Source: Lycocorax pyrrhopterus obiensis (lineage: Eukaryota > Chordata > Aves > Passeriformes > Paradisaeidae). Taken from it: DNA of 64,000 bases. Positions within the stretch are counted from its first letter, which is position 1. The number at the start of each line of letters is the position of its first letter. Location: the NCBI GenBank assembly GCA_014706295.1, contig JACSVZ010000007.1, positions 1,528,543 to 1,592,542 on the forward strand, given 5' to 3'. The notes beneath the pieces were generated by a model. The model made no database searches, was not told where the DNA came from, and saw only the letters and a program-made list of their open reading frames with translations. The position numbers were made by a program, and so were the translations under genes. Below are positions 12,250 to 22,264 of the stretch, piece by piece.

Positions 12250-12670
12250 CCGAGTTCCCTCCTGTCCCGTGCCGTCCACCCCCGAATCCCGCAGCATCCC
12301 GGCCACCCTTCCCCGGCCCCGGGGGCGGGCGCACGGCGAGCGCAGCCCAGTGGGCGGGGGGGACCGGGGTGGGCGTGGGGGCCCCGGGGAGGCGGAGCCG
12401 GGCCGGGCCGAGCCGAGCCGAGCCCGGGCGAGCCGGTCCCGGCCATGGAGGGCTCGGAGCCCGGCCGGGGGGGGATGCAGCGCTTCACCTGGGAGGAGAT
12501 CGCTCAGCGGAGCGGGCGGGGGCCGGCGCCGCAGGAGCGCTGGCTGGTGATCGACAGGAAGGTGTACGACATCAGCCGCTTCTGCCGGAGGCACCCGGGC
12601 GGCTCGCGGGTCATCAGCCACTACGCCGGGCAGGACGCCACGGTGAGCGGCCCCGGCAGCCCGGGCAGGC
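12250..12670 (+). promoter_or_regulatory. CpG-rich FADS1 promoter and exon 1 region
   Basis: Dense CpG and GC-box-like GGGCGGGG text (for example around 12352-12361) just upstream of and across exon 1. This is a typical CpG-island promoter. No TATA box is evident near the expected start. The transcription start is not fixed by sequence alone. Confidence 0.6.
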
Positions 12671-15600
12671 AGGGATGGATGGATGGATGGATGGATGGAT
12701 GGATGGATGGATGGATGGATGGATGGATGGAGGAGGGCTGAGCGCGGAGGAGGATCCCTCGGGATGGGGACGCGGCAGGGAGCCCGCGCGTGGCACGTTT
12801 GGATACTCGGCGGTGACACGCGCGTACGCTGGGAGCCGGAATACGCAGAGCGCACGCTCCGCCGGGGATTGTTTGGGGTTGTTTGTTAACGAGGAAGCGT
12901 TGCTGAAGGAATGGCTAAAAAACAGCAGCCGGGGGGAAAAAAAAACCCAGCCCAACCGCTCGGTAATTTTTGCACACGTAGGAATATCGGGGGCTGCCCC
13001 CCGTGTGGCACACGCGGGTGTCGCGGTGGCAGAGCTGTTGTTTACAAGTGCTCGTGCGCCTTCGCCCTCCTCGAACTTCCCGAGCCAAAGAGATGGCACT
13101 AGAGCAAAAAATGACTGGAAGTCGTATTTCAGTCACGAAAAAGAAATTAATCATTCGCGTCTCAGTGCCAGCCGCTGTTGCAGAGCGGAGTAAAAGCTGT
13201 TCGGGTTGGGTATGGGGTGATTTTGCCAGTGGTGTTCCCTTCCTTTGTCTGCTTGTGCCTTTTCCATGAATTTCTCCAAATGCATGTGTTTGGACCCAAG
13301 GGTGGGTATGGGGTGTGAATCTACCTCTAGGATGGTGTTGATGGACTGTGTTTCGGTCAGGATGGAACTTGAGATCTCCACGTGAAGATCCCATCCCATG
13401 AATATCATTTAAAGCCAAAAATAATAAGTGAATTTGCAACATTTCATGAGGGCAGGGTGCACGCGTGCATTTTCAAAGCCCCATCACTGGCACAGGTTGC
13501 CCAGAAAAGTGGTGGAGCCCCATCTCTGGGAATGTTTCAGGCCAGGTTGGATGGAGCTCGGAGCAACCTGGGCTAGTGGAAGGTGTCCGTGGCAGGGGGG
13601 AAAGAGATGAGCTTTGAAGGGCCTTTCCCACCCAAACATTCTGTGTTCCTGTGGCCAGAAAAGGGTCAGCCCACGGTGTGAGCAGGGCTGGATGGTGAAA
13701 TTGCAGCCAGCTGCATTCTTTAGGTGGTGATATCAGTGCCACTGCCGGCTGCAGTTGAACTGCTGACCGCTCAGAAACCCCTGCCAAGTTTTATTTTCCA
13801 GTGGTTTTGTCCCCGGGGATCAAAAGAATGAGACTCCTCAAAGGCAGGGAAAAATGGGAAGTAAAGGAAGAACTCCTCTGGTTTGCTGTGTGATTTCTAG
13901 AAGGTGCAATCAGCCATCCCCTGACCCCCAGCTGAGATTGCATTCCCAGGTTGTACAGCCTCCATGGAAAGGATTGGTCCAAATGTGTGGTACCATCCTC
14001 CCCTGCTCTGCCCACATACTCCTCCCCATTTTTTCCCCCCTTTTCCAATGAGAAAATGCAAATGATGGTTCCCCTCTCTCCTTCCCTCCTTTATTCAGTG
14101 ACCCTGAGCAGGGAGGATGCTACAGCTGACCCAGAGCTGGCAACATCAGCCAGTTTTTTAACCCCTTTCCTGACTAGAGATCTTTTAAAAGCACATTTTA
14201 TTTTAAAAGCAGACAGTGATGGCCTAGTAATTATAGTGATAAGCAATGCATGGTGCAGGTATCTTACAAAGTGATGCCCAACAAGCAAATACTGTCCCAG
14301 AAAATTTAAAAAACCCCACATCCTTAGGCTGAGGGAGATTGTCAAAATATGCTGATTTGGGCATCAGGAGAGAAATGTAGGATAGGAGGTAAGTGGGAGA
14401 TCAGGAATTAGATGCCAACGTGCCCAGGGGATTTGTAATTTAAATATAGGGACAGAGTCTGTGGTGATAACAGCCACTCGTGGGTTTTTCCACCTGGTTG
14501 CCATGGAGATTGACATTACATTTAAATAATAAAAGTAACTGGTTTCCCTAACAGGGATCTTTTGAATGGTCCAGTATATCATGGAATAGATTTCTTTTGC
14601 TGCCACCTGGTTTTTCCTTCATCCTGTTCCTCTGTCTGTGTTTCAGGATCCTTTCATTGCTTTCCATCTTGACAAGGCACTGGTAAGGAAGTACATGAGC
14701 CCTCTCCTGATTGGGGAACTGGCACCGGATCAGCCCAGCTTTGAGCCCAGCAAGAACGTGAGTGTCTTAAAAACTTGGTTTTGGAGTTGAAATTGCACTG
14801 TTTAACTTCTCCTACTGGCAGACAGAGTTCCCTGTACCTAACATCATAGAATCTCCTGGAATCACTCTTGGCTGAAGCTCCATTTCATGTCATCATTTGT
14901 AGTTTCAGCAAAGATTTGTCTCCAGGTGACCCTCAGCTTTCCCCCTTTTCATCCCTGAGAGGGAAAACTATGCTCCTCTTCGTGTTCTGAGGCATTTTCC
15001 GACCAGTGGATGCTTTTGGGTGTCCCCACAGAAAAAGCTGGTGGAAGATTTCCGTGAGCTCCGTGCGACCGTGGAGAAGATGGGGCTTCTCCAGCCCAAT
15101 CACGCCTTTTTCTTCCTCTGTCTCTGCCACATCTTGGTGCTGGATGTCGCAGCCTGGCTCATCATCTGGTATTTTGGAGCATCGTTGGTGCCTTTCCTCT
15201 TCTCTGCAGTGCTTCTGGGCACTGTCCAGGTAAGCAACTACACATAATAAGCCCCAAAAAGCCAAATTTGGGGCTTAGGTGCTCGTTGCTGTAAGCAGGG
15301 GAGAAATATTATCATCATGGACTTCCCCAAATCCTGCTTCTCTCTGGATTCCCTCAAAAGGGCAAAACTACACATGCTGCTGTGGTAGAGCAGGCTTTGC
15401 CTCGCTCTTCCCTCCCCATGTTCCATCAAAGCCTTCCTTATTCCAGCCTTCCCCACGCCATGAAAGCCGTGCCCCGCTCTTGAGCTCCGCGGTGCCAGAA
15501 CTCCAAGGCTGTGTGCAGGGGCCAAGCCACCGTGTTCCCATGGGAACTTGCAGGGAGTTAGAGGAGAGGGCAGAGCAGCTCTCAAAGCCCCAGCTATTCC

Positions 15601-18600
15601 TCCCATGGCCAGCTGATCCCCTTGGAATTACAAGTACTCGGAGGAGGCAGCAGCAAGCTGCTCCTTAAAGGAGACTTTGTTGCCGATTTCAGAGCAGTTT
15701 TGTGAGGGAATAAATGCTGTTTCTCAGCTCCATGGCCGTTTTTTTCCCATGATTTTTTCTTTCCTTCCTCATGGAAACAACTGTCCAGGACTAAAAGTCA
15801 TTAGGCAGAGTCTGGAGTGCACTGGTGTGTAGTGAAAAAGGAGAGTTTGGATTGGGACCTGGCAGTGAAAGCGCTCTTGCTATCCAGGGATACATTGTGA
15901 GGAGCGTGGGAGTGGGAGAAGAAAGCCCTTTTCAGTCACAGACCCTCCTGGCAATTCTTTTTCCCCAGCAGCACTGTTGTTTTCTTAATTGCAGGCCCAG
16001 GCTGGCTGGCTCCAGCATGATTTTGGACACCTGTCAGTCTTCAGCAAGTCCAGGTGGAACCACTGGGTGCACAAGTTCGTCATTGGCCATCTCAAGGTGG
16101 GCACTGGGTGTGGGGAGGGGCTGCCAGAGCCCTGCTCTGCAGCCAGAACCAATCCCAGGATAAGGAGAGACCCAAGGGCAGAAGATCCACCTTCTTTAGG
16201 GCACTTTCTTCTCCTCCCTTCCCACAGGGAGCCCCGGCCAGTTGGTGGAATCACCTCCACTTCCAGCACCACGCCAAACCCAACTGCTTCCGGAAGGATC
16301 CCGATGTCAACATGCACCCCTTGTTCTTTGCTTTGGGGAAAACCCTCTCTGTGGAGGTGAGACCTGAGGGAAGCTGGGAGGTGACAGCAGAAGGGTTCAA
16401 ATTTGGGAAGCTGCAGAGAGCTTGGAGGCTGGACACCAATTAGTTTGATTTTATATAGTGCTGCTTTGCCTTCCACTAGTCCCTAATATTCCTCAGTAAT
16501 ATTCCAGTAATTCTGAGATCTTTGTATTCTTAAAATCTCACTCAAAGTTATTTTTGCAGTGTTGGGAGATGAGAATGAAATATTTGCCATGATTACAAGT
16601 TCCTATTTCCCTTGATGAGAGACTTGCAGTTTTCTGAAGACCAGAATTACAAGCTGTTCTCTTTTACCAATATCAGTGTGAGTAACTAGTGATGTGGGGA
16701 TGGAAGCAGCAGGTGACAAGCCAGGGCTGCCTGGAACTCTTACAATTCCTGATCAAAGAAGCTGTTTTGGTGGTCTCAGCCTGGCAGTGGGTGTCAGAGT
16801 GGCTCCCATCTTGAGTCCAGCTCTATTTCTGGTACAGCTCTGAAAGTTAATTCAGTGGCTTTAGCCTTTGCTGTCCTTTAAAAAAAAGTTATGTACATGC
16901 ATAGTGTCACTTTAAATGCTCTGATTTGCATTGAAATTAAGGGATGGGCTATTGGGAATTAGTTTGAACATGTACAGGGATATAATGGCATTCCTCAAGG
17001 AAGCCAGTGGCTTGATCTCTTATGTCTATACAGCAAACACTGAAAAATGTGCAGCCTCAGAGGGAAGATAATCTGTTCACCCTCATTCCTGTGGACACAG
17101 TTTCATGTCTAGATGCTCATTTCTCTGTTTCCCAGACTAATTGCAAGGAGGTGGGAGTTCCACACACTGTCATCTTTATTAACAGTATCATAACAGTACC
17201 ATAGCTTGGGGTTTTTTTTTTTCGATTGCGAAGCTCTGCTTTGTCAGCAAACTGTTTGCGTGGGTTTCAATTTCAGCATTTTTAGGCAGCTTGTGCCCTC
17301 TGTAGGGGCAGAGCTTTCTGTGCAGGTCACTGTGTGTGTGCAAGGCACTGCCCAGCCCCTCCTGGACCCAGGGCAGAGTGAAAACTCATCCAGGCCGAGG
17401 TTCCAGGGGACGGTGGATGCTGGCTTGGTTGGACAGGACATCTCCTGGAAGTTTAGGAGTGCATGCACAGGTGTCTTCACAGCCTGAGTAAATTGTGTGT
17501 TTTAACAGCTTGGTGTGCAGAAGAAGAAATTCATGCCGTACAACCACCAGCACAAGTACTTCTTCATCAGTGAGTAACCTCCCCCTCCGCAGTTCCATGG
17601 CCAGCAGTCACTCTGCCCCTTCCTTTCCCACTCCATCACATCCTGTTGGGATAATTCATGGCTCTGTTTGTCCCCCCAGTCGGTCCCCCGGCGCTGGTGC
17701 CCCTTTACTTCCAGTGGTACATCTTCTACTTCGCCGTGCAGCGGAAGCAGTGGGCGGTGAGTCAGCTCCACGGGGCCGGGGGGGCTTCTCCTGGGTTTAG
17801 GGATGAATTCCAGTGCCACATTTACTGGGAGGAACTCTGGAATTGTGTGTGTCTCTGCAGCAAAGGATGCAGGTGTAGATTTGGGAAATGGTGTTTGCCA
17901 AAGGGCCTTTTTCTGTGGAAGATCCATGAGGTAACAAAAAATGTTCTCTCGTGTTCTGGGCTTTGGTTTTCTCACTGCTTGGTTCCTCTTTAGATCCAGA
18001 GGAAAACATGGTGCTTTAGAGTGTGTCCTGTCTGGTGTTTGCCCTCTGCTGGGCTCGTGGAACCAGGATAATTCCTGAGCACAGGAATGGCTGGTGCCAG
18101 GTTGCTTTGTGATGAGGCTGGGGAGGAAAAATCGATCAGTAGAAGTTATTAAGGGAGGTTTTAAAGGGAGTGATGGTAAATTCAGAAGCCAGAAATTCTT
18201 TTTAATGAAGTTTTCCCTGTCCCTTTTACTACAGGACCTGGCCTGGATGATGTCCTTCTACATCCGATTCTTCCTCACCTACTTGCCCTTCCTGGGAGTG
18301 AAGGGTACCCTGGGGCTCCACCTGTTAGTCAGGTATCATCCAACTTGTAATTCCAACATTTTCTCTGCCCAGTGTGTATCAATCCTTTGTGTCAGCTTTT
18401 CTCCAGCCTCCTGGTTATTTTTCTCATCACTCCTTGTTGTCCTCTCTCCCGATCCTTTCAGTGAGACAGGGGTGGTTTCCTGTCCAGCTGCAGGAGGTGG
18501 AAGTTGTGTGTAGGTCTGATCTGATCAGATGTTTCAGGCTCCTGGTGTTCATTTTGTCAGGCAACAACCAGCTGGTGTGTGCACAAGTGTTTTGTGCTGA

Positions 18601-19783
18601 CTTGTCACATCATGAGTGTGTGGTCTGTGATGGGTTTTTGTGTTTGCACAGGTTTATAGAGAGCAACTGGTTTGTCTGGGTCACACAAATGAATCACATC
18701 CCCATGCACATCGATTATGATAAGAACGTGGACTGGTTCTCTACCCAGGTGAGACTTTATTGATGGAGCTCTGTGACAGTTCTGGGCGTGTAAAGTCCAT
18801 CTACCTCAGCTTGGCCACCCTGTGTTGGCTAGAAATAACTGCTGGAGCTGTTGTGTCCAGCCAAAATTCCTGTGGGGGTGAGAAACCTGTGTTTGAGAAG
18901 GGGCATTGCTAAAATAACACTTAAAACAGGCCTTCTTTATTTTTTCTCTCAGCTCCAGGCAACCTGCAACGTTCGTCAGTCCTTGTTCAATGACTGGTTC
19001 AGTGGCCACCTGAACTTCCAGATCGAGCACCAGTGAGTGGAAACAGGGGTTGGGAACAGTTGCAAGGAGTGCTAGTTACACCAGGGCTGAGGAGCCTGCT
19101 CTCAGCTGTCAGCTGAGACAAGAACAAAAGATAACGTGGTTCATTTTGTGCTCTTTGTGTGGGGACGGAACGGGAACTCTGAAAAGAAAATTTCTGGAGC
19201 ACCAACACCACTTCAGATCTGAGTTGCATGGCACAGGGGTGGGAATTCCCAGCACAGACACTGAAGGGACACGAGAGGCCCCGTCACAGAGCAGCCATGG
19301 CTGTGGCACAAGGGGAGCTTGCGGCACTCCCAGAATTAGGTGCAGCAGAGGGGCTGGAATTCCGTGCGGTGCTGACGGATGCCATTGAATCACCATCTCC
19401 TTCTCCCACAGCCTTTTCCCTACAATGCCACGGCACAACTACTGGAAGGTGGCCCCTCTGGTGAAGTCCCTGTGCACCAAGCACGGCATTGAGTACCAGT
19501 GCAAGCCTCTGCTCACGGCCTTCGCAGACATCGTGCAGTGAGTATTGACCCACTGTGTTCCCAAGTCAAGGGTTTTCCAGTGCTGTGGAAGAAAGGGGAG
19601 GGGCAGCCTCTAAAGGTCCCTTCTGGCTCAGACTGCTCCATGATCTCCTTTGCTTTGTCTATAGATGGGAATTCTCCCCATGAGGCTCTGGATGGAACAT
19701 GGGGTTCATTCCCTTGTTTCTCTCTTGGCAGCTCTTTGAAAGATTCAGGGGAGCTCTGGCTCGATGCCTATCTACATAAATAA
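12445..19783 (+). CDS. FADS1: FADS1, delta-5 type front-end fatty acid desaturase (12 exons, 442 aa)
   Basis: Exons: 12445-12642, 14647-14757, 15032-15229, 15995-16096, 16228-16356, 17509-17569, 17680-17756, 18235-18332, 18652-18748, 18953-19032, 19412-19537, 19732-19783; all introns GT-AG; 1329 nt. The product is an ER membrane enzyme that in vertebrates makes arachidonate and EPA by delta-5 desaturation. Order: b5 domain ([15 protein letters not shown] at 50-53, AFH heme ligand about 72), first membrane pair in exon 3, box I HDFGH, box II HFQHH, second membrane pair in exons 7-8, box III QIEHH, C-terminal DAYLHK. The [17 protein letters not shown] stretch is FADS1-type, unlike the LGEWQP of FADS2. 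Of the three plus-strand copies this is closest to mammalian FADS1 in exons 2-5, and it is the one facing FADS2, so I call it the orthologue. Exon 7 ends in Ala (RKQWADLAW), where Val is usual. Confidence 0.93.
12673..12731 (+). repeat. (GGAT)n microsatellite
   Basis: Nearly 15 uninterrupted GGAT units starting 30 bp after the exon 1 donor of FADS1 (donor at 12643). Confidence 0.97.
13478..13653 (+). mobile_element. CR1 LINE fragment
   Basis: Sense CR1 3' end: 'ctggcacaggttgcccag', 'ccccatctctggg', 'caggccaggttggatgg', 'gcaacctgggctagtgg', 'cccacccaaacattctgtg'. Confidence 0.8.
15230..19411 (+). other. Remaining longer FADS1 introns
   Basis: Introns above 300 bp are 15230-15994, 16357-17508, 17757-18234, 18333-18651 and 19033-19411. 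I found no repeat family, RNA or extra exon in them. The final intron ahead of exon 11 is ordinary unique sequence. Confidence 0.65.
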
Positions 19784-20621
19784 GCAGCAGTGGATCCCTG
19801 CAGAGGAATTCCCCAGCCTCGCTGCCTCCTGTGGTGGTCACCCTGAAGATCCTGCACTGAGGAGAGCTGGCTAAGCCAGAGGTGGGGAGGTGGTGCCGCT
19901 TAATTCCATGGATGAATGTAATTAATATGATTTTTCCTTTTTTTTTTTAAAGATGTGCTCTTAATTTTTTCTTGTGCTTCTTTCATTCCTCTTCTCTGGT
20001 GCTGAGGTCTGGGGAAAAGCCGGATGGAGGAGGTTGTGTCCCACCAAGCTGGGGGCAGCTTTGGGACTGGGAACAGATTCCTTTCCATCTGCTGATCCTT
20101 CATTTGCTGAGTATATAGGAGGGAAGCTTCTTATCTAACATAGGCTTTTTGGTGGTGGCTCTTGTTGTGAGTGTAGTAAGAAAGTTGAGACAGCATGAAA
20201 TCAAAGAATGTGGGAATTAGGGAAATGTGGAAGCTCTAGGGAATGGGGTAGGTTCAATATTTTCAACTCTCTGTTTGTGATATGGAGCTCCCAGACCAAT
20301 TTGTACATTATGTGGGTGAGGTGGAGAGGAGAAGACAGCAGTTTGCTAGGAGGAGGATCTAGTTAGAGCCCTAACTGAGGTAGAGAGACAGGAAAGTGGA
20401 AGTTTTTCCACATGCCATGTGCTGTGGGAATGCTGCCCTGCACATCTCCTCTGGGAGCCTCTGGGTTATTTGTCCACTGGTGACATTCCGTGGGGGATCT
20501 GCAAGTGGCTTCCGCAGTGCCAGACTTTGGAGTGTTACGAAGCCATTACTGAGAGTCAGAAGAGAGAGGAACCTGTCACATCCACACTCGGGATCCCTAC
20601 AAGCATGACTAAGGAAGCAAA

Positions 20622-20756
20622 AGCATTCCAGGCCAGGCTGCATGGGGCTTGGAGCAGCCTGGTGTAGTGGGATACAGTAAACCATGGCAGGGGGTGGAAT
20701 GAGCTGAGCTTTAAGGTCCCTTCCAGCCCAAACCGTTCTACAGTGGTTCTGTGTGA
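20622..20756 (+). mobile_element. CR1 LINE fragment
   Basis: Sense CR1 3' end: 'ggccaggctgcatggggc', 'ttggagcagcctggtgtag', 'ctttaaggtcccttccagc', 'ccaaaccgttctac'. Confidence 0.82.
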
Positions 20757-21336
20757 AGGGTGATCATAATCACTCTGTGGTTGCCTGAAGCTTTGGGTCT
20801 TTTTGAACCTCTTAGTGATTTGTTACAAGGAGAGAATTCCTGACTCCTGGCCCATGGAGAGTGAGGCATTCTTGCCTGAGCTGCACACAAATCTAAGGAA
20901 GCGAGAAAGGTGTTGGGGGCCAGACTGCTGTTTAAAAGTGTTTAACTTTTCATTCAGCTGCATATCCACAGGCACACCTCAGCCAAAACATTACTGGTCT
21001 CCCTCTCTTGGATGATGGGCCTTCCAAACACACCCCAGTCCAGTCCTGTGGGATTTTTTGGAATAGTCTTGCTGCCTTTCCTGGGGGTCTTTTAATTTAC
21101 TGCCCCAACATTACAGATGCCAAACCAGGATGGGGCACCTGCCACATCACTAAGGAAGATGCTCCATCACCCTGGTCCCCCAGGAACAGGTGGATTAGTA
21201 TCCAGAAAGGATGGGTTGATTTTGAGGAATTTTTTCCAATCAACATCCAAAATGAGGATGAGGTGTTGAGAGAATGGAAGGAATGCATCTTCCCAGGCCA
21301 AGGGTGTTAAGTCCAGGATAAAAGTGTAATGGGAAT

Positions 21337-21342
21337 AATAAA
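21337..21342 (+). terminator. Candidate poly(A) signal AATAAA downstream of FADS1
   Basis: Canonical hexamer about 1.55 kb after the FADS1 stop and the first I noticed on the plus strand. Whether it ends the transcript is not shown by sequence. Confidence 0.3.
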
Positions 21343-21722
21343 ATAATCGTTAAATACCTGTTGATTAAGACCATAAAGAAAGTGGGCCTTGGTTATTGTT
21401 TTACCTTGGTTTTTTCTTGCTCCATTTCTTTCCCTCTTACTACAACTGTGGATGGAGGAAACTCGATTAATAAAATTCCTTATCTTACCAATTTTTGCTG
21501 TCATCAGAGTAACGTACATCTGTGCAAGAGTCTTCACGCTGTGAAAGGTGGGACAAATTTTGCCTGTCCTCAGCTGCAGAGAGAGAACTGTCATAAACCT
21601 CTTTCTCCAGAATGTGCTTCTCCTGTGTTTTCTCTGCCACAGTAAAGAGGAAACATCCACAATGCAATAAACCAAATTCCTGGATAACCAGGAAAAACAA
21701 CACAGAGGAGCAGATGCACAAT

Positions 21723-21756
21723 CCTGAAGGGTAAGACTGAAATCTTACCCTTCAGG
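21723..21756. repeat. Perfect 14-bp inverted repeat (hairpin)
   Basis: Arms cctgaagggtaaga (21723-21736) and tcttacccttcagg (21743-21756) with a 6-base loop. A partial further copy of the arm (ggggtaagattc) follows at once. Confidence 0.9.
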
Positions 21757-22027
21757 GGTAAGATTCATAACCTGATATGAATGTGCTGAGTTTGCTGAAG
21801 TTTTCCAGGCTTGAGAAGAGTTCTCCAGAGAGTTTTCCAGGCTCAAGAAATACACTGGAATACACCTTCTTGGAAGAACACCAGCCCCAACTTTGCCATC
21901 TAGTGGAAACCCTTTAGCCTTAAAAAAGGAACCTGAACGTTGTGGAATAGCCACAGGGTGGCAGTCAGACATCAGAAGGGGAGGAGGACATCCCAGAGGA
22001 TCAGAAGGGAAGGATCCGATCATGAGA

Positions 22028-22264
22028 GAGACTTGGCAAGGGCATGGAGTGACAGGACAAGGGGGAATGGCTTCAAACTGAAAGAAGGCAGGGTTAGATG
22101 GGATATTGGGAAGAAATTGCTCCCTGTGAGGATGGTGAGGCCCTGGCACAGGTTTCCCAGAGAAGCTGTGGCTGTCTCATCCCTGGAAGTGTCCAAGGGC
22201 AGGCTGGATGGGGCTTGGAGCAACCTGGGATAGTGGAAGGTGTCCCTGCCCATGGCAGGGGGAA
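22028..22264 (+). mobile_element. CR1 LINE fragment
   Basis: Sense CR1: 'gtgacaggacaagggggaa', 'ggcttcaaactgaaag', 'gaagaaattgctccctgtg', 'gtttcccagagaagctgtgg', 'ggaagtgtccaagggc', 'gtgtccctgcccatggc'. Lacks the terminal tail. Confidence 0.9.

Larger units (their letters stand above)
12643..14646 (+). other. FADS1 intron 1
   Basis: Starts GTGAGC and ends TTTCAG. Holds the GGAT microsatellite, CpG-rich promoter-proximal sequence to about 12860, and a CR1 piece at 13478-13653. No other gene seen. Confidence 0.8.

Noticed and set aside
12196..12855. Minus-strand 219-aa frame over FADS1 exon 1
   Set aside because: Antisense shadow of GC-rich exon 1 plus the GGAT repeat (Ser-Ile-His-Pro repeats). 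The same happens over copy C at 55555-56157.
19284..19553. Minus-strand frame with a near-identical partner at 63058-63525
   Set aside because: The shared protein text is only the reverse strand of the near-identical exon 11 of FADS1 and copy C, not a gene.
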